A DNA stretch of 8,262 nucleotides from an uncultured Faecalibacterium sp. (lineage in GTDB: Bacteria; Bacillota; Clostridia; Oscillospirales; Ruminococcaceae): positions 1-8,262 of the forward strand of contig CAKSZF010000063.1 of assembly GCA_934525405.1 (NCBI GenBank), in the 5' to 3' direction. Positions 1 to 6,064 of this stretch are shown here, piece after piece. Each line of letters begins with the position of its first letter. The first letter of the stretch is position 1. A model generated the notes under the pieces. The model saw nothing but the letters and a program-made list of their open reading frames with translations. It was not told where the DNA came from and did no database searches. The position numbers were made by a program, and so were the translations under genes.

Positions 1-471
1 CGGGAGTGGCAGAGCGGCCGCAGCGTGACCGGCGAAGCCTACGAGGAAGGGATGCTGCGCCTGCGCATGGCGTATGCCATCATCTACACCCTGCCCGGCG
101 TACCCTGCCTGTACTACGGCGACGAGATTGGGATGCAGGGCTATCGCGACCCCTTCAACCGCGCCTTCTTCTGCTGGGACAGCCACGAGGAGCGGCTGCG
201 TCCGGTGCTGGCACAGCTGGCGCAGCTGCGCCACAGCTGCGAAGCCTTCCGCACCGGCGAGCTGCGGGTGCTGCGGGCTGAGGACGGCATCCTGCACTAT
301 CAGCGCATCGGTAAGACCGAGACTGCGGAGATCATTGTGAACCGCTCTGAGCACATCATCGTGGAGCCGCTGGCCAGCGGCAAACACACTGAGGTAAACC
401 CCATGGGCTTTACCATCGTGGTGGAGGAAAACGGCCACAATCCCAACCACAGCTACTACGATATCCAGTGA
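1..471 (+). CDS. GH13 alpha-amylase-family glycosidase, C-terminal part (5' end outside window)
   Basis: Reading frame 1 is open from the first base to TGA at 469-471 and gives the last 156 residues of a longer protein. Residues 32-60 carry the signature that follows the last strands of the GH13 barrel: [16 protein letters not shown], then RDPFNR and a W-D pair. This motif is typical of neopullulanase/cyclomaltodextrinase-like and related alpha-glucan hydrolases. The catalytic Asp/Glu/Asp residues lie upstream and cannot be seen. Residues from about 63 are a helix rich in Leu and Arg, then a short beta-rich tail matching the C-terminal domain C of the family. The likely role is hydrolysis of alpha-1,4 and perhaps alpha-1,6 bonds in maltodextrins or pullulan-like glucans, probably in the cytoplasm, but location and substrate are inferred because the N-terminus is missing. 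A strong terminator follows 77 bases later, so this gene ends its transcription unit. Confidence 0.9.
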   Translation, partial: REWQSGRSVTGEAYEEGMLRLRMAYAIIYTLPGVPCLYYGDEIGMQGYRDPFNRAFFCWDSHEERLRPVLAQLAQLRHSCEAFRTGELRVLRAEDGILHYQRIGKTETAEIIVNRSEHIIVEPLASGKHTEVNPMGFTIVVEENGHNPNHSYYDIQ

Positions 472-496
472 CGCCTGCGGGGCTGTAACGATTTGA

Positions 497-522
497 ATGC
501 TCTCCGCTTGCGCTCTGAGCAT
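497..522. repeat. Short inverted repeat in the spacer after the GH13 gene
   Basis: The 6-base arms ATGCTC (497-502) and GAGCAT (517-522) flank 14 bases, and GCTCT also occurs twice as a direct repeat (499-503 and 512-516). There is no T-run after it, so it is not itself an intrinsic terminator. It could be part of a small dispersed repeat or simply chance pairing. Nothing else recognisable lies between the stop codon and the terminator. Confidence 0.25.
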
Positions 523-548
523 CCATAGCGGGATTCTATTATTTATTT

Positions 549-589
549 GTACGTCGGGAAGATCTGCGGGTCTTCCCGACGTACTTTTT
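549..589 (+). terminator. Intrinsic terminator of the GH13 gene
   Basis: A perfect 14-bp stem pairs 549-562 with 571-584 around an 8-base loop, and TTTTT follows directly at 585-589. This is a textbook Rho-independent terminator for plus-strand transcription. The opposite side (541-548) is A/T-rich but has no clean T-run for minus-strand reading, so it appears unidirectional. Confidence 0.93.
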
Positions 590-617
590 CACGGAGAGGG
601 GCGCAACGACTGACAGG

Positions 618-662
618 CATTTTTTAGCCTTTCTTTTCCATTTTTGTCTATATTTTGTTTTC
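618..662 (+). promoter_or_regulatory. T-rich, possibly curved tract upstream of the NfeD-SPFH promoter
   Basis: This stretch is markedly T-rich inside a GC-rich sequence. It has T-runs centred near 622, 633, 643 and 654, roughly one helical turn apart. Phased T/A tracts bend DNA, and such tracts upstream of a promoter can act as enhancing elements. It lies about 26-70 bases before the -35 box, too far for a classical UP element. No gene is visible between 590 and 742. Confidence 0.3.
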
Positions 663-687
663 TGTGCAACGTTCCAGTAAAAAGCTC

Positions 688-718
688 TTGACCTTCCCCC
701 AAGGGGATGCCGTATAAT
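688..718 (+). promoter_or_regulatory. Sigma-A-type promoter with MerR-like 19-bp spacer and dyad
   Basis: TTGACC at 688-693 serves as the -35 box and a perfect TATAAT at 713-718 as the -10 box. The spacer is 19 bases, two more than optimal. Within it, TCCCC (695-699) and GGGGA (703-707) form an inverted repeat centred at 701, extended by C693/G709 with one mismatch. A long spacer with a dyad centred 8 bases after the -35 box is the geometry of MerR-family activated promoters such as CueR targets, whose left half-site ACCTTCC is also present here at 691-697. The right half is only partly matched. The start of transcription would be near 725, giving a leader of about 18 bases with AAGGAGGT at 727-734 before the ATG at 743. 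That this is a promoter is well supported; the MerR control is inference. Confidence 0.75.
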
Positions 719-742
719 AGCAGCATAAGGAGGTAACATACC

Positions 743-1204
743 ATGCAGATCTCCCCCATTCTCTGGCTGGCTGCAGCCGTGGGCTTTCTGGCACTGGAGG
801 CCAGTACCTTTAATATGACCTCCATCTGGTTTGCCATCGGTTCCGCCGCCGCATTGCTGTGCTGCGTGTTCACCGGGTCGTTCCGGGTGCAGGCAGTGGT
901 CTTTCTGGTGGTAAGCATCCTGTGTCTGGCAGCCTTCCGCCCGCTGGCGGCAAAGCTGCGGCTCAAGCATACCGCCACCAACGGCGACCGCAATCTGGGA
1001 CGGGAGGCCATCGTGCTTTCCCCTGTCACTGCCGAGGTTCCCGGCCGGGTACGGCTGGACGGCGTGGACTGGAATGCCCGCTGCGCCACCCCCGGCGACA
1101 CCCTTGGCCCCGGTGCGCTTTGCCGCGTTACCGAGATCCACAGCACCCTGCTCATCGTAGAGCCTGTTCTGACCGAAAGCCGCAACCCCCACACAACAAC
1201 CTGA
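743..1204 (+). CDS. Short NfeD-like membrane protein (partner of SPFH protein)
   Basis: This 153-residue protein has three hydrophobic segments (about residues 5-22, 27-44 and 48-68). A soluble domain of roughly residues 83-142 follows, starting NLGREAIVLSP and ending STLLIVEP, with glycines and alternating hydrophobic residues typical of the NfeD C-terminal OB fold. It lacks the N-terminal ClpP-like serine protease domain of long NfeD proteins, so it belongs to the short class that pairs with stomatin/QmcA-type proteins (compare E. coli YbbJ with QmcA). AAGGAGGT at 727-734 sits 8 bases before the ATG, which fixes the start. The SPFH gene follows after 15 bases in the same unit. The short class is thought to help its SPFH partner organise membrane domains or membrane-protein quality control. 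The family is clear; the cellular role is inferred. Confidence 0.9.
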   Translation: MQISPILWLAAAVGFLALEASTFNMTSIWFAIGSAAALLCCVFTGSFRVQAVVFLVVSILCLAAFRPLAAKLRLKHTATNGDRNLGREAIVLSPVTAEVPGRVRLDGVDWNARCATPGDTLGPGALCRVTEIHSTLLIVEPVLTESRNPHTTT

Positions 1205-1219
1205 CAAAGGAGATGCACT

Positions 1220-2125
1220 ATGGTTCTGTTTTTTGTCATCCTTGCGCTTGTTTTTGTTCTGGTGCTGGTCATTGTTTCCAACATCGTCATCGTGCCGCAG
1301 TCCAAGGTATATGTCATTGAGCGGCTGGGCAGCTACTCCGATACATGGACTGCCGGCCTGCACGTCAAGATTCCCTTTATTGAGCGCATTGCCAAAAAGG
1401 TAAGCCTGAAGGAGCAGGTTGCAGACTTTCCCCCTCAGCCTGTGATCACCCGCGATAACGTGACCATGCAGATCGACACGGTGGTGTTCTTTCAGGTCAT
1501 GGACGCAAAGCTGTACACCTACGGTGTCAACCAGCCCATTGCCGCCATCGAGAGCCTTTCTGCCACCACCCTGCGCAACATCATCGGTGAGATGGAGCTG
1601 GACCACACCCTGACCAGCCGCGACGTCATCAACGGCAAGATCACCGCCATCCTTGACGAAGCCACCGACAAGTGGGGCATCAAGGTGAACCGCGTGGAGG
1701 TGAAGAACATCATCCCGCCGCGGGAGATTCAGGAAGCCATGGAAAAGCAGATGAAGGCTGAGCGTGAGAAGCGCGCTGTCATCCTGAAGGCAGACGGTGA
1801 AAAGCAGGCTGCCATTACCGCCGCCGAGGGCGAAAAGGAAGCCGCCATCCTGCGCGCTGATGCTGTGAAGCAGCAGCGCATTCTGGAAGCCGAGGGCGAA
1901 GCACAGGCCATTCTGGCTGTGCAGAAGGCCAACGCCGATGCCATCCGTCTGCTGAACGAGGCCATGCCCAGCGACAAGGTGCTGGCCATCCGCAGCCTTG
2001 AAGCGCTGGCGAAGGTTGCCAACGGCAAGGCCACCAAGATCATCATCCCCTCTGAGCTGCAGAATCTGGGCGGCGTTGTGCCCAGCATCAAGGAGTTGAT
2101 GACCGACCCGAAGGACGCCGAGTAA
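1220..2125 (+). CDS. SPFH/stomatin/prohibitin-family membrane protein (QmcA/paraslipin-like)
   Basis: The protein has 301 residues, close to the usual length of QmcA-like paraslipins. It has one N-terminal membrane segment (about residues 2-25) and then an SPFH domain (about 27-180) with family-typical stretches such as VYVIERLGSYSDTW, PVITRDNVTMQIDTVV and ATTLRNIIGEMELDHTL. Residues 175-245 form a long Ala/Glu/Lys-rich helix built of five 11-residue units at 188-242, consistent with a coiled coil. The C-terminal part, about 250-295, is hydrophobic-patterned and ends PSIKELM. SPFH proteins assemble into large rings or cages on the membrane and organise microdomains or modulate proteases such as FtsH; which applies here cannot be read from sequence. 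AAAGGAG at 1206-1212 is 7 bases before the ATG. The NfeD partner lies directly upstream and a strong terminator directly downstream. Confidence 0.94.
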   Translation: MVLFFVILALVFVLVLVIVSNIVIVPQSKVYVIERLGSYSDTWTAGLHVKIPFIERIAKKVSLKEQVADFPPQPVITRDNVTMQIDTVVFFQVMDAKLYTYGVNQPIAAIESLSATTLRNIIGEMELDHTLTSRDVINGKITAILDEATDKWGIKVNRVEVKNIIPPREIQEAMEKQMKAEREKRAVILKADGEKQAAITAAEGEKEAAILRADAVKQQRILEAEGEAQAILAVQKANADAIRLLNEAMPSDKVLAIRSLEALAKVANGKATKIIIPSELQNLGGVVPSIKELMTDPKDAE

Positions 2126-2152
2126 GCGCCCACTTATCCAGCAGTAAGCTAA

Positions 2153-2198
2153 AACAGCTCCCGGTCACGTTAAACGGCGTGACCGGGAGCTGTTCTTT
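2153..2198. terminator. Intrinsic terminator between convergent units, probably bidirectional
   Basis: A perfect 17-bp stem pairs 2153-2169 with 2178-2194 around an 8-base loop. Downstream on the plus strand is CTTTTG (2195-2200), and on the minus strand the stem is followed by TTAG from the A-run at 2151-2154. It lies 27 bases after the SPFH stop and about 25 bases beyond the end of the minus-strand gene at 2224, so it can end both transcripts. The T-runs are short on both sides, but the stem is very stable. Confidence 0.88.
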
Positions 2199-2223
2199 TG
2201 CTATTTATGCTTTATCCGGGGGA

Positions 2224-2622
2224 TCACTTCTCCCCTTTTTCCTCGTTCTCCTGTGCCTGCTGTTCGCGGCGCAGCTCTTTGATGCGCTTTTTCTCGCTCT
2301 GGACGTGGGGCCACGGCCAGGAGAAGCCCTCGTTCTGCTTGCACCAGCGGGTAAGGGGGTAAAAGGCGAAAGCCAGACCAAAAATGTACAGCAGGGCGTA
2401 CAGCAGGGCATCCAGCGTGATCAGGGCATCCAGTGCACCGATCACCGCCACAACACAGCCCGCCTTTAAAAAGAACTGGCCGTTCTGGCGGCAGTATTCC
2501 TCAAAGTTTTCGGCCTTGACCGCCCTGCGCCCCTGATCGCCCCACACGCGGGGATTTTTCATCACCGAAAAACCGTAAAAGGCCATCATCAGGCCAAGGG
2601 TAAGCTGAAAGCCAAAAAACAT
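2224..2622 (-). CDS. Small three-helix membrane protein of unknown function
   Basis: I do not recognise this 132-residue protein. It has three predicted membrane helices (about residues 2-20, 51-70 and 72-91) separated by a charged loop with NPRVWGDQGRRAV. A WPWP motif at 102-105 follows the helices. The cytoplasm-like tail (about 106-132) is highly charged, rich in Glu, Lys, Arg and Gln, and probably helical. GAGGTG six bases before the ATG supports the start. It begins 25 bases after the lysA stop on the same strand, so it is likely the last gene of that operon, and the bidirectional terminator follows. The overall shape recalls small helical membrane proteins of the DUF3784/SdpI-like kind, but I cannot assign it to a family with confidence. 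Two Cys residues (C56, C94) lie in or next to the membrane segments. Confidence 0.8.
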   Translation of the reverse strand: MFFGFQLTLGLMMAFYGFSVMKNPRVWGDQGRRAVKAENFEEYCRQNGQFFLKAGCVVAVIGALDALITLDALLYALLYIFGLAFAFYPLTRWCKQNEGFSWPWPHVQSEKKRIKELRREQQAQENEEKGEK

Positions 2623-2647
2623 GAGTCACACCTCGTTTTTATCAGAA

Positions 2648-3934
2648 TCAGTCCTCAAACAGGGGCTTCATAAAGGGCAAAAAGTCCAGCGTTGCAAAGT
2701 AATCGCGGGGGGTCTGGGCGCGGCGGATCAGCCGGTGAGAGCCGTCCTCGCACAGCAGCACCTCGGCGCAGTGCAGCTTGCCGTTGTAGTTGTAGCCCAT
2801 AGCGGAGCCGTGGGCACCGGTATCGTGGATGTAAAGGATATCCCCGATGTCGATCTTGGGCAGCATCCGGTCAACGGCAAACTTGTCGTTGTTCTCGCAC
2901 AGGCCGCCCACCACGTCGTACTTGTGGTCGCAGGGCTCGTTCTCCTTGCCCAGCACGGTGATGTGGTGGTAAGCGCCGTACATGGCGGGGCGCATCAGGT
3001 TTGCAGCGCAGGCGTCCAGACCGATGTACTCCTTATAGATGTGCTTTTCGTGGATGACGGTGGACACCAGTGCACCGTAGGGGCCGGTGGTAAAGCGGCC
3101 CATCTCGCTGAAGATGGCCACATCGCCCATACCTGCGGGCACAAGGATCTCCTCAAACTTTTTGCGCACGCCCTCGCCAATGGCCATGATGTCGTTCTCG
3201 GTCTGCTCCGGGCGGTACGGGATGCCCACGCCGCCGGACAGGTTGATGTAGCTGATGTGCGCACCGGTAGCCTGCTGCACCCGGACAGCCAGCCGGAACA
3301 GGATGGCTGCCAGCTCCGGGTAGTAGGCGTCCGAGATGGTGTTGGAGGCCAAGAAAGCATGGATGCCGAACTGCTTTGCGCCCTTCTGCATCAGCTTTTT
3401 GTAGCTGTCGATCATCTGCTGCTCGGTCATGCCGTACTTGGCATCGCCGGGCTTGTCCATGACCTGAAAGCCCTCTTCGCTCTCGCCCAGCTGGAAGGTT
3501 CCGCCGGGGTTATAGCGGCAGAAGATCTCCTGCGGCACACCGGCCACCCGCTCCAGAAACTCCACCATGGTGGCGTCGTCCAGATTGATGTAGGCGCCCA
3601 GCTCGTAGGCCTTCTGCATATCCTCCACAGGGGTCTGGTTGGAGGAGAACATGATGTCGTGGCCGGTAAAGCCGCAGGCCTCGCTGAGCATCAGCTCGGT
3701 CAGGGAGGAGCAGTCCACGCCGCAGCCCTCCTCCTTGAGGATCTGCAGAATGACGGGGTTCGGCAGCGCCTTGACCGCAAAGTACTCCTTGAAGCCCTTG
3801 TTCCAGCTGAAGGCCTTGTTGATGCGGCGGACATTCTCCCGGATGCCCTTTTCGTCGTAGACGTGGAACGGCGTGGGCACATCTTCGATGATCTCCTGTG
3901 CCATCGCCTCGGTCAGAAACGGTTTCTTTTCCAT
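2648..3934 (-). CDS. lysA: Diaminopimelate decarboxylase, divergent Clostridia-type variant
   Basis: This 428-residue protein is a fold-type III PLP enzyme (alanine-racemase-like barrel followed by a beta domain) expected to convert meso-diaminopimelate to L-lysine. The PLP lysine is K55 in YFAVKALPNP. Other landmarks are CGVDCSSLTEL (71-81), H192 in HAFLASNT, the phosphate-binding glycine loop SGGVGIPY (233-240), EMGR (277-280), C346-E347 in GLCENND, and GYNYNG near 380-385, where Y383 corresponds to the PLP-contacting Tyr. Several motifs differ from textbook LysA: EPGR reads EMGR, the glycine loop begins SGG rather than GGG, and GAYG reads GAHG. These departures fit a LysA subgroup I associate with gut Clostridia, although related decarboxylases acting on other substrates cannot be excluded. 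GAGAGGG lies about 9 bases before the ATG. It follows the dehydratase gene by 84 bases with no terminator visible, so co-transcription is likely. Confidence 0.85.
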   Translation of the reverse strand: MEKKPFLTEAMAQEIIEDVPTPFHVYDEKGIRENVRRINKAFSWNKGFKEYFAVKALPNPVILQILKEEGCGVDCSSLTELMLSEACGFTGHDIMFSSNQTPVEDMQKAYELGAYINLDDATMVEFLERVAGVPQEIFCRYNPGGTFQLGESEEGFQVMDKPGDAKYGMTEQQMIDSYKKLMQKGAKQFGIHAFLASNTISDAYYPELAAILFRLAVRVQQATGAHISYINLSGGVGIPYRPEQTENDIMAIGEGVRKKFEEILVPAGMGDVAIFSEMGRFTTGPYGALVSTVIHEKHIYKEYIGLDACAANLMRPAMYGAYHHITVLGKENEPCDHKYDVVGGLCENNDKFAVDRMLPKIDIGDILYIHDTGAHGSAMGYNYNGKLHCAEVLLCEDGSHRLIRRAQTPRDYFATLDFLPFMKPLFED

Positions 3935-4018
3935 AATAACATCCCTCTCGTTTTGCGCAGCCCGGCATATTCCGGCCTGCGGTCTATCCCATGCGGCCCA
4001 GTGCCGCAGTTCAACCAG

Positions 4019-5917
4019 TTACAGTTTCAGGTTCTCCCGGGTGGGGGTAAAGGTAGGGATCATGGCCGCCAGCTGGCGCACCACGCCCTCGTCGTTGTGG
4101 GCGGCAGCGGCTTCCAGCGCCTGCAGCTGCTCGTAGAACTCGGCCAGATCAATGGTGCGGGGGCTTGCCACAAAGATCTTGTTGTGCTGGGTGCGGCGCA
4201 TCTTGTCCTGCTCCTCGTCCATCATCAGCTCTTCGTAAAGCTTTTCGCCGGGGCGCAGACCCACGATCTTGATCTCCATATTCACGCCCGGCTCGTAGCC
4301 GTAAAAGCGGATGAGCTGCTTGGCAAGATCCATAATGCGCACCGGCTCGCCCATATCCAGCACATAGATATTGCCGCTTTCGGCCAGCGCACCCGCCTGC
4401 AGCACCAGCTGGGCGGCCTCCGGGATGGTCATAAAGTAGCGCACGATGTTGGGGTCGGTCAGGGTGACCGGCCCGCCCTTTTTGATCTGGGCTTCAAACA
4501 GCGGGATAACGCTGCCGTGGCTGCCCAGCACGTTGCCGAACCGCACCGCCACGCACTTCATGTCCGTGTTGCCCGCAAAGGTCTGGATGAGCATTTCGCA
4601 GATGCGCTTGGTGCAGCCCATAACGCTGGTGGGGTTCACGGCCTTATCGGTGGAAAGCTGCACAAAGCGCTCTACACCGTGCTCGCTGGCGCTGACCAGC
4701 AAGTTTTTGGTGCCCAGCACGTTGTTCTTTACCGCCTCGGCAGGGCTTACCTCCATCAGCGGAACGTGCTTGTGCGCCGCCGCATGGAACACCACCGTGG
4801 GGTGGTAGGTATCAAAAACCTCGTCCAAGCGCTTTTTATCCCGGATAGAGCCAATGAGCACCGTGACCGGGATATCGCGGCCGTACTTCTGCTGCAATTC
4901 CATCAGCAGCTCGTAGGCGCAGTTTTCGTAGATATCAAAGATGAGCAGCTTGCCGGGCTTGAAGCGCATGACCTGACGGCACAGCTCACTGCCGATGGAG
5001 CCGCCGCCGCCCGTTACCAGCACCGTTTTGCCGGTAAGGTAGCCGGAAATTTTGTCGGTATCCAGCGTGACCTCCTCGCGGGAGAGGAAGTCGGCGGGGT
5101 TCAGCTCGCGGAACACCTCCTGCTGGGGTGCTCCGCTGCCCACCAGCTGCGGGTCGCTGAGCACCTGCACCGCGCAGTGGGTGCTGACGCACAGGTCGAT
5201 AACGTGGCTCAGGCGGCTGCCCTTTAAGGTTGGGATGGCAATGATGATGCTGTGGATGCCGTAGCGATTGCACAGCTCTGGAATGTCCTCCAGAGTGCCC
5301 TTGACCGGCACGCCGTGGATGGTCTGGTTCAGCTTTGCGGGGTCATCGTCCACCGCAACCACGGCGTGGCCGTATTCCTTGTTGGATTTGCACACGTTGA
5401 TGGCCCACGCACCGGCTTCGCCCGCGCCCACGATCATCACCGGGCGGTTGGGGTCCTTGGCGGGTACTTTGCGCAGCCGCTCACCAAGCGGGTGGTTCAA
5501 AAACAGCCGCCATGCCAAGCGGCTGCCGCCGATGAGCAAAAGGATGAGCACGGCGGCCATGCAGTTGGCGGAATTAAACAGCACACCGTGGATAAAGCAG
5601 CGGTTTACCACATACACCACGGCGGTGGGCACAGCGATCATACCGGCAAGGCGGATCAAATCCCGCTCGCCGGCGTACTTCCACAGCACCGAGTACAGCC
5701 CGCCCGCCAGAAAGCAGACGATATACACCGCCACGATCCACGGCAGGTTTTCATACAGCAAGGCGCGGTTGTGGGGCCACCATACGGCCTCCACGGCACC
5801 GTCTGCCCGCAGCAGCAGGGCAAAATAAAAGCTGAATGCCACAATGGCCGCATCCATCAGCACCAGCAGCGCACGGCGCAGCAGCACCTGCGGGGTATTC
5901 TTAGTTTTATCTTTCAC
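4019..5917 (-). CDS. Membrane-anchored nucleotide-sugar 4,6-dehydratase (CapD/FlaA1/EpsC/PglF type)
   Basis: This 632-residue protein has about four N-terminal membrane helices (within residues 13-140). A Rossmann-like regulatory domain follows, with GAGEAG at 164-169. A complete extended SDR domain then starts with VTGGGGSIGSE (301-311). The catalytic region is LSTDKAVNPTSVMGCTK (421-437). D424 and K425 are present, and Met433 replaces the usual SDR Tyr in the YxxxK motif, the known hallmark of the large retaining UDP-GlcNAc 4,6-dehydratases. LRPGEKLYEEL (554-564) is the conserved C-terminal motif. The enzyme makes a UDP-4-keto-6-deoxy sugar, the first step to bacillosamine, FucNAc or QuiNAc-type residues of surface glycans, at the inner face of the membrane. 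The start is GTG: a stop codon lies directly before it and AGAGGA sits 6 bases upstream. The later ATG (residue 21) would cut into the first helix. It has its own promoter in the gap after the flippase gene. Confidence 0.93.
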   Translation of the reverse strand: MKDKTKNTPQVLLRRALLVLMDAAIVAFSFYFALLLRADGAVEAVWWPHNRALLYENLPWIVAVYIVCFLAGGLYSVLWKYAGERDLIRLAGMIAVPTAVVYVVNRCFIHGVLFNSANCMAAVLILLLIGGSRLAWRLFLNHPLGERLRKVPAKDPNRPVMIVGAGEAGAWAINVCKSNKEYGHAVVAVDDDPAKLNQTIHGVPVKGTLEDIPELCNRYGIHSIIIAIPTLKGSRLSHVIDLCVSTHCAVQVLSDPQLVGSGAPQQEVFRELNPADFLSREEVTLDTDKISGYLTGKTVLVTGGGGSIGSELCRQVMRFKPGKLLIFDIYENCAYELLMELQQKYGRDIPVTVLIGSIRDKKRLDEVFDTYHPTVVFHAAAHKHVPLMEVSPAEAVKNNVLGTKNLLVSASEHGVERFVQLSTDKAVNPTSVMGCTKRICEMLIQTFAGNTDMKCVAVRFGNVLGSHGSVIPLFEAQIKKGGPVTLTDPNIVRYFMTIPEAAQLVLQAGALAESGNIYVLDMGEPVRIMDLAKQLIRFYGYEPGVNMEIKIVGLRPGEKLYEELMMDEEQDKMRRTQHNKIFVASPRTIDLAEFYEQLQALEAAAAHNDEGVVRQLAAMIPTFTPTRENLKL

Positions 5918-5939
5918 TTACGATCCTCTTTTTTCCTCT

Positions 5940-5965
5940 CAGCGCCAAGGGTTTGCCCTGCGCTG
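5940..5965. promoter_or_regulatory. Hairpin in the dehydratase mRNA leader
   Basis: On the minus strand the leader contains a CAGCGC arm, then AGGG, a CAAA loop, CCCT, two unpaired bases and GCGCTG: ten base pairs with a small bulge, just before the ribosome binding site. Read on the plus strand, the same hairpin is followed by CTTTTT (5965-5970), so it also looks like an intrinsic terminator for antisense transcription across the dehydratase gene. A second small dyad, CCGGCA/TGCCGG, lies at 5983-5995. The function is uncertain: mRNA stability, translation control or antisense termination. Confidence 0.45.
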
Positions 5966-6018
5966 CTTTTTCGGCAGTGTTCCCCGGCAATGCCGGAAGG
6001 ATACAACTACACGTTTGT

Positions 6019-6047
6019 ATTATACTCACAATCCTCGCCTGTGTCCA
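6019..6047 (-). promoter_or_regulatory. Sigma-A-type promoter for the dehydratase-lysA unit
   Basis: On the minus strand TGGACA (6042-6047) is the -35 box and a perfect TATAAT (6019-6024) the -10 box, with an ideal 17-base spacer. Transcription would start near 6012, giving a leader of about 95 bases before the GTG at 5917. The boxes fall 18 bases after the flippase stop, so the dehydratase, lysA and the small membrane protein can be expressed independently of the flippase. No clear terminator separates the flippase from this promoter, so read-through may add to it. Confidence 0.85.
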
Positions 6048-6064
6048 GAAAATTTACGTTTTTA

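Noticed and set aside
539..1606. Minus-strand open frame of 355 codons across the promoter, NfeD and SPFH genes
   Set aside because: It is antisense to two well-supported genes, passes through a terminator and a promoter, and has no recognisable domain.
3935..4018. Possible terminator between the dehydratase and lysA
   Set aside because: Short GC-rich dyads such as CCGG-N6-CCGG are present, but no stable long stem and no T-run follow, so read-through into lysA is more likely.
2621..5227. A very long plus-strand open frame (868 codons) antisense to lysA and the dehydratase
   Set aside because: It runs opposite two genes with clear motifs and crosses their boundary. Its translation is rich in Val, Ala, His, Gln and Leu with no domain, as expected from the reverse of GC-rich codons. 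No ribosome binding site or promoter supports it.
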